Source: an uncultured Hyphomicrobiales bacterium (GTDB lineage: Bacteria; Pseudomonadota; Alphaproteobacteria; Rhizobiales; Beijerinckiaceae). Taken from it: 34,214 nt of DNA. The stretch is from assembly GCA_903902915.1 (NCBI GenBank), contig CAIUWR010000023.1, positions 1 through 34,214 of the forward strand, read 5' to 3'. The notes below the pieces were generated by a model that worked only from the letters and a program-made list of their open reading frames with translations, was not told where the DNA came from and ran no database searches. The translations under genes were made by a program, and so were the position numbers. Shown piece after piece: positions 24,342 through 31,365 of this stretch (positions are counted from its first letter, which is position 1; every line of letters begins with the position of its first letter).

Positions 24342-25184
24342 TCACTGTTTGATCTGCGTCTGTTCGAGGCCGAATTGCGAGCGATCGACGTTCGCCTTGG
24401 CCTTCTCATCAAGCGTCTTCTGCTTGAAGTGCTCCCAAGGCCGATTGATGTCGAACTCTTCAGGCGTGAAGAGTTCAGGTCCGTTCATGGTGGTGATCTT
24501 CGGCGACAGCAGCATGGCTTGCGTTTGCATGCGTGCGTTGATGTCGACATAGGCAGCGTAAACCGTCGCCTCCTTCACGGAGCGACCCACCACCACATTG
24601 CCATGTCCGCGCATCAGCGCCGCAGGATAGGAGCCCAGCGTCTTGGCCAGTGCAGCGCCGCGCTTGCTGTCGGTGATCTGCATGCCGCGATCATCTGATC
24701 CGCGCGCATCGCGGATTTCGAAAGTGGGGCTGGCGAGTGGCAGGAAGCCAGCCTGCGCGACCACGGGCTTGAGCTTGTATTTGGTCAGGCTCAGTGGAAT
24801 GACCGCCTGAGAATGGGAATGGATGACCGACATCACGTCGGGCCGCGCCTTGTAGATCTCGCCATGGATGTAGCGTTCGCCATTGACGCGGCGACCCTTG
24901 GGATCGATAGGCTGGCTATCGGCGACATTCACCTCCAGAATGTCGTCCTTCGTCACCAGCGACGGTGGCATAGCGCGCGGCATGAGATAGATGTTCGGAT
25001 TTTTCGCCGAGCGCACGGTCACATGGCCGAAACTATCGAGAATGCCCTCGTTGACGAGGATCTTGTAGGCGGTGACGAGATCTTCCTTAAGCGCGTCATC
25101 TGGATCTTTGGAAACTTGGGCCTGTGTCGGCATTGTCAGCACCATTGTCAGGACAAGGGAGCCAAGGATCGCTAATGCCCGCAT
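24342..25184 (-). CDS. Class II aldolase/adducin family protein with a signal peptide
   Basis: A 280-residue protein. LVTAYKILVNEGILDSFGHV starts the class II aldolase fold; Zn ligands are visible at HSHS (His122, His124) and RGHGNVVVG (His194), with Glu109 in HGEIYKA, so the site seems complete. The family includes fuculose-1-phosphate aldolase and decarboxylases acting on hydroxy-aromatic acids. Unusually, it begins MRALAILGSLVLTMVLTMPT, ending AQA-like, a clear Sec signal, so the enzyme is probably periplasmic. GGAGG is 6 nt before the ATG. The spacing is 41 bp behind the M24 gene and 42 bp before the Rieske gene. Confidence 0.88.
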   Translation of the reverse strand: MRALAILGSLVLTMVLTMPTQAQVSKDPDDALKEDLVTAYKILVNEGILDSFGHVTVRSAKNPNIYLMPRAMPPSLVTKDDILEVNVADSQPIDPKGRRVNGERYIHGEIYKARPDVMSVIHSHSQAVIPLSLTKYKLKPVVAQAGFLPLASPTFEIRDARGSDDRGMQITDSKRGAALAKTLGSYPAALMRGHGNVVVGRSVKEATVYAAYVDINARMQTQAMLLSPKITTMNGPELFTPEEFDINRPWEHFKQKTLDEKAKANVDRSQFGLEQTQIKQ

Positions 25185-25225
25185 GTATTCCTCCCGCTCG
25201 CTTTGTCTGGGTTTGTCCCAGTTGA

Positions 25226-26428
25226 TTAGCTCAGTTCCACGATTTCGCGCGGCGTCTGATGCAGGCGCTCGACGACGCCGGCGCTATTGATCAGGAAATT
25301 GTCGCAAGAGGTTACGAATATGTCCTTGCGCGCCACAGCGGGATGAATCCCCATATTCGTGTTCGGTTTGATCAGCATCGTCTCGTCCTCGCGCACCAGC
25401 GGGGGTTCGACATTATCATATCCTTGGCCGTGGCAGTGGATGCGACGCTCGGGCGGGAAGCCGCGCGCTATCATATAGGCGTTGTATTCGGCGAAGATTT
25501 CGCGGCAGGACGCGCCCACTTGCAGAAGGCTGACTGTGAAGTCCTGCGCCTCGTTCATGGCGCCGAACATGTCTTGCAATTGCTGTGGCGCCTTGCCGAG
25601 CACATAGTAGCGGCCTGCGTGAACGAAGTAGCCGCCGGGGCCGGTGTTCTCGCACTGGAAATACATCACGTCGCCTTCCTCGATGCGGCGGCCATGTTCG
25701 CCTGAGCGGCGGATCATGGTCGGCTGCCCCACAGGCGCGGATGAGCCCAGCATGTAGCCGGTCTCGCTGCCACGCAGTTGGCCGAGGTAAAGGCCATAGG
25801 CGAAGACTTCATTGTCAGTCATGCCCGGTTTGATGTGACCCTTGATGTCCGAGAGGATCGAATCCTGCATCTGCGCCGCAGCGCGCATATAACCGATCTC
25901 CTCCTCGCTCTTGTTGGCCTTGTGTTCGTCGATGCGGGCTGTGAGGTCGGTGTAGGCCGGATGTCCCAACTCCTCGTTCAGCAATTTGAAGAATCCGGCG
26001 AATGCCGGGTTCGGGTTCACCACGGCCAGTTTCTTGTAACCGCGTTTGCGGATCTCTGCTGCGGCGAGCTTCGCGTCATAGGCGCCGTTATTATGGCAGG
26101 CGGGGAAGCTGGGCGCCGTCAGGCGCAGGCCAACATTGGGGAAGGCGGCGTCCGCGCCGTCGAGCGTCGAGGCCCCATCGAAATCGCCGTGCATCACGAG
26201 CGTAGAAAGGCCCTCGCGCGGGATGATCATGGCCTGCGGATAGGAGCTGGCGACGGCGATGCCGGTCATCCACCGGTAATGGCCCGCCGTCCCGGTAAGG
26301 TTGTTCGCCGCCTGGATTATGACTGCGTCCACGTCCGCATCTTTCATCTCCGCGCGAATCAGCGTCCAGCGGCGCTCCAGCTCGGAGCGTGAAATGGGGT
26401 TGCGAAGACGCGTATTGATGCCCGACAT
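25226..26428 (-). CDS. M24/creatinase-like protein (Xaa-Pro peptidase fold), metal ligands largely absent
   Basis: A 400-residue protein with the two-domain creatinase/prolidase layout. The N-terminal domain is about 1-165 (MTGIAVASSYPQAMIIPREG) and the pita-bread domain starts at HKANKSEEEIGYMRAAAQMQ. In M24 peptidases the metal is held by Asp, Asp, His, Glu, Glu. Here the first Asp site reads YFQCENTG, the second VHAGRYY, and the first Glu site LIKPNTN; only the HCHGQGYD histidine (His333) is clear. It is thus more like creatinase, which works without metal, than a peptidase. First gene of the eight-gene operon, divergent from a LysR gene. It may hydrolyse a C-N bond of the pathway substrate. 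Confidence 0.85.
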   Translation of the reverse strand: MSGINTRLRNPISRSELERRWTLIRAEMKDADVDAVIIQAANNLTGTAGHYRWMTGIAVASSYPQAMIIPREGLSTLVMHGDFDGASTLDGADAAFPNVGLRLTAPSFPACHNNGAYDAKLAAAEIRKRGYKKLAVVNPNPAFAGFFKLLNEELGHPAYTDLTARIDEHKANKSEEEIGYMRAAAQMQDSILSDIKGHIKPGMTDNEVFAYGLYLGQLRGSETGYMLGSSAPVGQPTMIRRSGEHGRRIEEGDVMYFQCENTGPGGYFVHAGRYYVLGKAPQQLQDMFGAMNEAQDFTVSLLQVGASCREIFAEYNAYMIARGFPPERRIHCHGQGYDNVEPPLVREDETMLIKPNTNMGIHPAVARKDIFVTSCDNFLINSAGVVERLHQTPREIVELS

Positions 26429-26467
26429 GACACTCTCCTCCCGCGGCGATGGCCTGATATTCTTGTT

Positions 26468-26484
26468 CGTCCGTTATACGGACG
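26468..26484. promoter_or_regulatory. Inverted repeat in the M24/LysR divergent promoter region
   Basis: CGTCCGT-TAT-ACGGACG: perfect 7-bp arms, 3-bp centre, 39 bp upstream of the M24 start. It also contains a T-N11-A-like symmetric layout, so it may be the LysR operator controlling the eight-gene operon. Inferred from symmetry and place. Confidence 0.45.
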
Positions 26485-26594
26485 CTTCGCCACGTTTTCA
26501 GCGAACTTCAAATTCATATCCGGGCGAGATATAATTCAAAAATAAAAAATTGCGGCTCTGGGTATAGCTAAACGGTTATGAGAGGCTCTGGGGA

Positions 26595-27539
26595 ATGGAC
26601 TGGGAAGAGCGTATCGGGCGTCGCCTGACCCTGCGGGATCTCCGTATCCTGCTGGCCGCCGTTGATGCGGGCAGCGTCTCAAAGGCGGCGGCCGCCTTTC
26701 GGGTGTCGCAGCCCGCGATCTCCAAGACGATCGCCCAGATCGAGCGCGCCGTCGATGCGCAGCTCGTCAAGCGCAGCTCGCGTGGCGTCGAGCCAACTGA
26801 GCAGGGGAGGGCGCTGCTCGACCGTGTCCGCGCCGCTTTCCGGGAGTTGCAGGACGGCGTCAACGCAATGGACGTGCTGTCTCACCCCAAGTCCGGCGAG
26901 TTGCGGATCGCGGCCAATCAGGTCGCCCTTTCCAATATCGTCCCCACGATCATCACGCGCCTGTATGCCCGCCACCCTGGCCTGGTCTTCAACGTGTTGC
27001 AGGCCCAGACTTCAGCGGACCAGATCCGTATGCTGGAGGAGGAGCGGGCGGAACTGGTGATCGGCAGGATCGCTCAGCCGCTGGCTGCGGACAATTTGCG
27101 CTTCGTGGAGCTGTTTCGGGACGATTTCGTCGTGGTCGCCGGCCCTGACAATCGCTGGAAACGCCGCAAGAAGATCGCCCTGAGCGAGCTGGTAGGCGAG
27201 CTGTGGACCCTGCCGCCGCCCGAAACGGTCACAGGCCAATCCATGGCGAATATCTTCACGAGGATGGGTCTCGACATGCCGCAGGTGAATGTGGCGGCGT
27301 CATCGCTCCAGCTGCATCAAAGGCTTGTGCTGGAGAGCAACTTCCTTACTTTCTTGCCGACCTCGTTGGCGCGTGCGATCCCGGGCGTCTACGTGCTTCC
27401 TACGCCGCTTGATCTGGACCCGCAAACGGTCGGCGTCTTGACCTTGAAGTACCGCACCCAGAGTCCTCTGGCTAAACTCTTTATCGACGAAGCGCAGGCT
27501 GCGAGCCGGGAGTTCGAGTCTGGTGGCCAGCCAATCTGA
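26595..27539 (+). CDS. LysR family transcriptional regulator
   Basis: A 314-residue activator/repressor. The helix-turn-helix is LTLRDLRILLAAVDAGSVSK followed by AFRVSQPAISKTIAQIERAV (about residues 11-53). The periplasmic-binding-like effector domain starts near GELRIAANQVALSNIVPTII. It belongs to the same subgroup as the next gene (both share LRDL..., SQP..SKTIAELE-like and SPLAKxFI text). Divergent from the eight-gene operon and likely its regulator, with a pathway intermediate as inducer. Its last 59 bp overlap the 3' end of the opposing LysR gene. Confidence 0.93.
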   Translation: MDWEERIGRRLTLRDLRILLAAVDAGSVSKAAAAFRVSQPAISKTIAQIERAVDAQLVKRSSRGVEPTEQGRALLDRVRAAFRELQDGVNAMDVLSHPKSGELRIAANQVALSNIVPTIITRLYARHPGLVFNVLQAQTSADQIRMLEEERAELVIGRIAQPLAADNLRFVELFRDDFVVVAGPDNRWKRRKKIALSELVGELWTLPPPETVTGQSMANIFTRMGLDMPQVNVAASSLQLHQRLVLESNFLTFLPTSLARAIPGVYVLPTPLDLDPQTVGVLTLKYRTQSPLAKLFIDEAQAASREFESGGQPI

Positions 27540-28500
27540 GGCTGCGGGCACTTTCGTCCTGCGCCGAGGGCATGCCTTGGGCTATCGATCGGGCCATCGT
27601 GATGAATTTTTTTGCCAGAGGGCTCTGCGCGCGCTTCTTCAGCCTGACGATCCCCACCGGCCCCAGCTGGCGCGGCAGAGCGGCGGCCACTTGTCGAAGC
27701 GACGAGTATTTCATGAACGACGGCAGGATCGAGGCGGGCATCAGCGCCAGAAAGGGGCCGCGTTCCAGCAGGCCTCGATTGAGCTGGAAGGAGGAGGTCA
27801 CCACTGCGGCGCGGGGGAGCGCAAGGCCGCTCATGCGAAAGACATCCGCCGCCAGTTGCCCGCTGGTCGTCTCCAGTGAGGGCAAAACCCAAGGCTCGTC
27901 CAGCAATTCGGAGAGGTCCACATTGGCCCTTTGGGTCCAGGGATTTTGCCCGCCCCCGACGACCACCTGCTGCTGGTCGAACAGCACTTCCGTGTCGAAC
28001 TCATCGACATAGGAGACCTCTGAGATTCGGCCTATTGCGAAATCTATTCTGCGCTCGCGTAGGGCGCCATGTTGCTCCGCCGGCGTGTTCAACAAAATCA
28101 CGTTGACGACGATGTGAGGATGCTCCCGCCGGATGCGTTCGATCATGGCCGGGACAATGCCGATGGTCGAGGCTTCGTTGCTTCCCACTGACAGCGTCCC
28201 GCCCGTCGTGTCGGCGAGATGCTCGATTTCCTGCACGCCCATCCGCAACTCGTCAAAGATCGCATGGCTGGCAGCGAGAAGCTGCCGCCCATAGGTCGTG
28301 ACTTCGACGCCCTGCGGGCTGCGGTCGAGCAGGCGGACTCCTAGCATCAACTCAAGCTCGGCAATTGTTTTCGAAAGCACGGGCTGGGAGACGCCCAGGC
28401 GTGGCGCGGCTCTGGACATGCTGCCCACCTGCGCCACGGTCATCAGGTAATGAAGATCCCGCAGCTTCAGGCGCTGGCTGATGCGGTCGTTCCGGTTCAT
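27481..28500 (-). CDS. LysR family transcriptional regulator
   Basis: A protein of about 339 residues. The helix-turn-helix is LKLRDLHYLMTVAQVGSMSR, then RLGVSQPVLSKTIAELELML; the effector domain begins at GGTLSVGSNEASTIGIVPAM. ATG at 28500 is chosen: AGGA lies 9 nt upstream, whereas the upstream ATG (28509) has the AGG directly adjacent. The final 30 residues beyond the family core (SARSLRLAGHQTRTPGSQPA) are encoded by the overlap with the other LysR gene and look incidental. Divergent from the second Rieske gene, which it probably controls together with the TTT transport genes. Confidence 0.92.
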   Translation of the reverse strand: MNRNDRISQRLKLRDLHYLMTVAQVGSMSRAAPRLGVSQPVLSKTIAELELMLGVRLLDRSPQGVEVTTYGRQLLAASHAIFDELRMGVQEIEHLADTTGGTLSVGSNEASTIGIVPAMIERIRREHPHIVVNVILLNTPAEQHGALRERRIDFAIGRISEVSYVDEFDTEVLFDQQQVVVGGGQNPWTQRANVDLSELLDEPWVLPSLETTSGQLAADVFRMSGLALPRAAVVTSSFQLNRGLLERGPFLALMPASILPSFMKYSSLRQVAAALPRQLGPVGIVRLKKRAQSPLAKKFITMARSIAQGMPSAQDESARSLRLAGHQTRTPGSQPALRR

Positions 28501-28538
28501 GAGGAGCATCCTGACTATAACCAGCAAGCAATACCACC

Positions 28539-28554
28539 ACCTGAATAATCAGGT
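28539..28554. promoter_or_regulatory. Inverted repeat in the LysR/Rieske divergent region
   Basis: ACCTGA-ATAA-TCAGGT: perfect 6-bp arms, with AATACC to the left and ATTCC to the right extending partial symmetry. It is 39 bp upstream of the LysR start and about 124 bp upstream of the Rieske start, a typical LysR recall-site position. Confidence 0.45.
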
Positions 28555-28677
28555 ATTCCATTATCGCCCGTCTCAATGGGATAAACAACACAGCATGGCG
28601 CGCGTTTACAGGCGGCGGGCCAGACGGCGATGTTTTGGCCCCGCATCAAGACGGAGCCAATGGGAGAGGAGTCTGAA

Positions 28678-29802
28678 ATGACGGTCAAGATTACCGACCA
28701 GGATCTCGTTCTGACTGGCCCCGGCACGATAGCTGGCAAATTCATGCGCATGTTCTGGCAGCCTGTGGCGAGGTCCGAGGATCTTCCGGCCGGACAGGCG
28801 AAGCCCGGACGCATCATGAGTGAGGATTTCACCCTCTACCGCGGCCAGACGGGCGTGGCTCATGCTGTCGGTAACCGCTGCGCCCATCGCCATGTCCAGC
28901 TCTCCACCGGCTTCGTGGAGGATGACTGCATCCGCTGCCTTTACCACGGTTGGAAATTCGACGCGGAAGGCGTCTGCGTGGACCTGCCGGGCGGCAATGT
29001 GAAGGGCCGAACCAAGCTCATTCGTAGCTACCCAACCGAAGAATATCTTGGGCTGATCTTCGTCTATTTCGGCGAGGGCGAGGCGCCGCCCCTGCCGCGC
29101 TATCCCAAGCTTGAGGCCGACGGCGTTCGCGACGTCTCCTATGACCTTTTCCCCTGCAATTACTATTGCTCGCTGGAGAATGACGCCTTCCATCTGCCCT
29201 TCACCCATCGCGACATCATGGCGAGCCGGGGCCTGACCGGCATTCCCGACGTCTGGGGCGAGGAGACCGACTGGGGGCTGGCCTGCTACGAAAAATGGCC
29301 CTCGCGCGATTATGCGGGCGTGAACCACAAGGGCATGCCGAACGTCGGCTATATTGTCCCGGCTGCGATCATCGCCGCCAAGGGCACCAAGCACGCGCTG
29401 CACGCTTCCTGGCGGGTGCCCATCGACGATGAGAACCACGCGCAGATCCGCGTCAATCTGACGACAGTCACAGGCAAGGATGCGGAAGCTTTGCTCGCCT
29501 CGCGTCCGGCCGATTTCTACGACCGGTCGCAGATTCCTGTGCTCGGCGAGGCGGTGCTTGCTGGCAAGATCAATTTGCCTGACCTCAAGCACACCCATAT
29601 CGAGGTCATTCAGGACTATGTCGCGCAGGTCGGCATGGGCGGCGTTGAAATGCGCGCCACCGAGCGTCTGGCCAAGTCCGACGCCACAACCATCATTCTG
29701 CGTAACCTCTGGAAGCGTGAGCTTCAGGCCCTCGCGGACGGGCGCCCGCTCAAGAAGTGGGAATTCACGAGCAGCATTCAGGAACCCATCCCGATGATCT
29801 GA
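28678..29802 (+). CDS. Rieske non-haem iron oxygenase (phthalate dioxygenase-like group)
   Basis: A 374-residue oxygenase component, a relative of the 22995-24299 product but about 60 residues shorter. Rieske ligands are Cys68-x-His70 (NRCAHRHVQL) and Cys87-x2-His90 (RCLYHGWKFD); the mononuclear iron site is SLENDAFHLPFTHRD with Asp169, His172 and His177. The ATG at 28678 is preceded by GGAGAGGAG; an upstream in-frame start lacks this. Followed after 91 bp by the TTT genes, so uptake and oxidation appear co-transcribed. Reductase partner not in the window. Confidence 0.94.
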   Translation: MTVKITDQDLVLTGPGTIAGKFMRMFWQPVARSEDLPAGQAKPGRIMSEDFTLYRGQTGVAHAVGNRCAHRHVQLSTGFVEDDCIRCLYHGWKFDAEGVCVDLPGGNVKGRTKLIRSYPTEEYLGLIFVYFGEGEAPPLPRYPKLEADGVRDVSYDLFPCNYYCSLENDAFHLPFTHRDIMASRGLTGIPDVWGEETDWGLACYEKWPSRDYAGVNHKGMPNVGYIVPAAIIAAKGTKHALHASWRVPIDDENHAQIRVNLTTVTGKDAEALLASRPADFYDRSQIPVLGEAVLAGKINLPDLKHTHIEVIQDYVAQVGMGGVEMRATERLAKSDATTIILRNLWKRELQALADGRPLKKWEFTSSIQEPIPMI

Positions 29803-29893
29803 GGGGCTGGGGGAGCAAAGCGACGTCGGAATAGAAGAGCTTGATCACGGCCGGTCCGATGTTTTGATCCACAATGAAGGGGAGGGTATTGGG

Positions 29894-30865
29894 ATGTTCG
29901 AGATCGGAAAACTTCTTGCGCTGGGCCTGTCGGCGCTGGGGCTGACGTGCGCAAGCGCGCAAGCCGGCTATCCAGAACGGCCCATCACCATCGTCGTCCC
30001 CTATACGCCTGGCGGCACGGTCGATCTTCTCGCCCGTGCGCTGGGCCGTGAAATGACGAAAGCCTGGGGCTCGCAAATCGTTATCGACAACCGGCCCGGC
30101 GCGGGGGGCAGCGCGGGCGCCGAGATCGTCGCCAAGGCGAAGCCCGATGGGTACACCCTGCTCCTGTCTACAAATTCGCCGCTGACCACCAATGCCGCCC
30201 TCTATCCCAACCTTGGCTATGATCCGATGAAGGACTTCGCGCCCATCGTGATAGCGGGTGAGAACTCCATGCTGCTGGTGGCGGCCAAAAGCTTTCCGCC
30301 CTCAACAGTGGCGGAACTCATCGCCCTGGCCAAACAAAAGCCTGGCGCCTTGTCCGCAGGCACTTCCGGCAATGGCGCGACGACCCATCTGTCGCTCGCC
30401 GCCTTCAACAAGCTTGCTGGGGTCGATATCGTGCATGTGCCCTACAAAGGAGGAGTCCCCAGCCTAACCGGCGCCATCTCCGGAGAGGTTCAGGTGACCT
30501 TCAGCGACATCGTCCCCGCCATGCCCTTGGTGCGTGACGGACGCCTGAAAGCCCTTGGCTCCACTGGCGCTCGTCGCGCGGGCGTCTCGCCCAACATTCC
30601 GACCCTTAGTGAAACTGGGCTGGCGGGTTTCAACATCGTCGCTTCGGTTCCTTTCGTCGCGCCGAAGGGAACGCCCGCCGACATCGTCGCGACCTTGAAC
30701 AAGGAGACCAACCGGATTCTCAACGATCCTGCGTTTCGTCAGGAGATCATATCGCTGGGTATCGACCCAATTGGCGGCACGCCCGCCGAGGCCGTCGCTT
30801 TCCTGCAATCCGAACTCCCGAAATGGAAACAGATCGTCCTTGATGCGAATGTGAAAATTGAATGA
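29894..30865 (+). CDS. tctC: TTT-family binding protein (TctC/Bug)
   Basis: A 323-residue periplasmic protein. The Sec signal ends ...GLTCASAQA; the mature part starts GYPERPITIVVPYTPGGTVD, with NRPGAGGSAGAEIVAKAKPDG (quoted in part as NRPGAGGSAGAEIVAK), IVHVPYKGG and FVAPKGTPADIVATLNKE. GGGGAGGG precedes the ATG. Its stop overlaps the TctB start (ATGA). It captures a carboxylate for the TctAB pore; in homologues ligands include tricarboxylates, and aromatic acids such as terephthalate. It follows a Rieske oxygenase, so an aromatic acid is plausible here. Confidence 0.93.
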   Translation: MFEIGKLLALGLSALGLTCASAQAGYPERPITIVVPYTPGGTVDLLARALGREMTKAWGSQIVIDNRPGAGGSAGAEIVAKAKPDGYTLLLSTNSPLTTNAALYPNLGYDPMKDFAPIVIAGENSMLLVAAKSFPPSTVAELIALAKQKPGALSAGTSGNGATTHLSLAAFNKLAGVDIVHVPYKGGVPSLTGAISGEVQVTFSDIVPAMPLVRDGRLKALGSTGARRAGVSPNIPTLSETGLAGFNIVASVPFVAPKGTPADIVATLNKETNRILNDPAFRQEIISLGIDPIGGTPAEAVAFLQSELPKWKQIVLDANVKIE

Positions 30866-31362
30866 GCGGCGCGTCCGATAGCGACAAGACGCAGACTGAT
30901 CTTCGCGTGTCCGCGCGATCAAATTTTGATGCGCGGGCGCTGCTCGGGGGGCTGATAGCGGTTGCGCTGGGTATCCTCACCATCATGGAGGGACGACGCT
31001 ATCCTAGCGGTAGTTTGCTACGGATGGGGCCAGGATATTTTCCCCTCCTGCTTGGATCGCTGCTAGCGGGCCTCGGCGCGATCCTATGCGTGACCTCCTT
31101 CTTTAGCCGCACCAGTCCGCGGCTCGAGATGATCCTGTGGCGTCCGGTTATCATGATTCCGGCCTCGATCCTGTGTTTCGCTCTGCTCGTGACCCCCTTC
31201 GGTCTTGGCCCCGCAGTCTTCGCCCTTGTGTTCGTTGCCCTATTGTCTGAACGCACCTTCAATCCACGCGCAGCGCTCCTCATGGCCGTGGGCATGACAA
31301 CCTTCGTCTGGATTGTTTTCACGGTGATCCTTGCGATGCCCTATCCATTGCTGACTTGGTGA
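30862..31362 (+). CDS. tctB: TTT small membrane subunit (TctB)
   Basis: A 166-residue protein with a polar N-terminus and about four transmembrane helices: ALLGGLIAVALGILTIMEGR, YFPLLLGSLLAGLGAILCV, MIPASILCFALLVTPFG and MAVGMTTFVWIVFTVIL. The motif RRYPSGSLLRMGPGYFPLL is characteristic of TctB. Translationally coupled at both ends: ATGA overlap with tctC, and tctA begins 3 bp after its stop. Confidence 0.93.
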   Translation: MSGASDSDKTQTDLRVSARSNFDARALLGGLIAVALGILTIMEGRRYPSGSLLRMGPGYFPLLLGSLLAGLGAILCVTSFFSRTSPRLEMILWRPVIMIPASILCFALLVTPFGLGPAVFALVFVALLSERTFNPRAALLMAVGMTTFVWIVFTVILAMPYPLLTW

Positions 31363-31365
31363 AAC

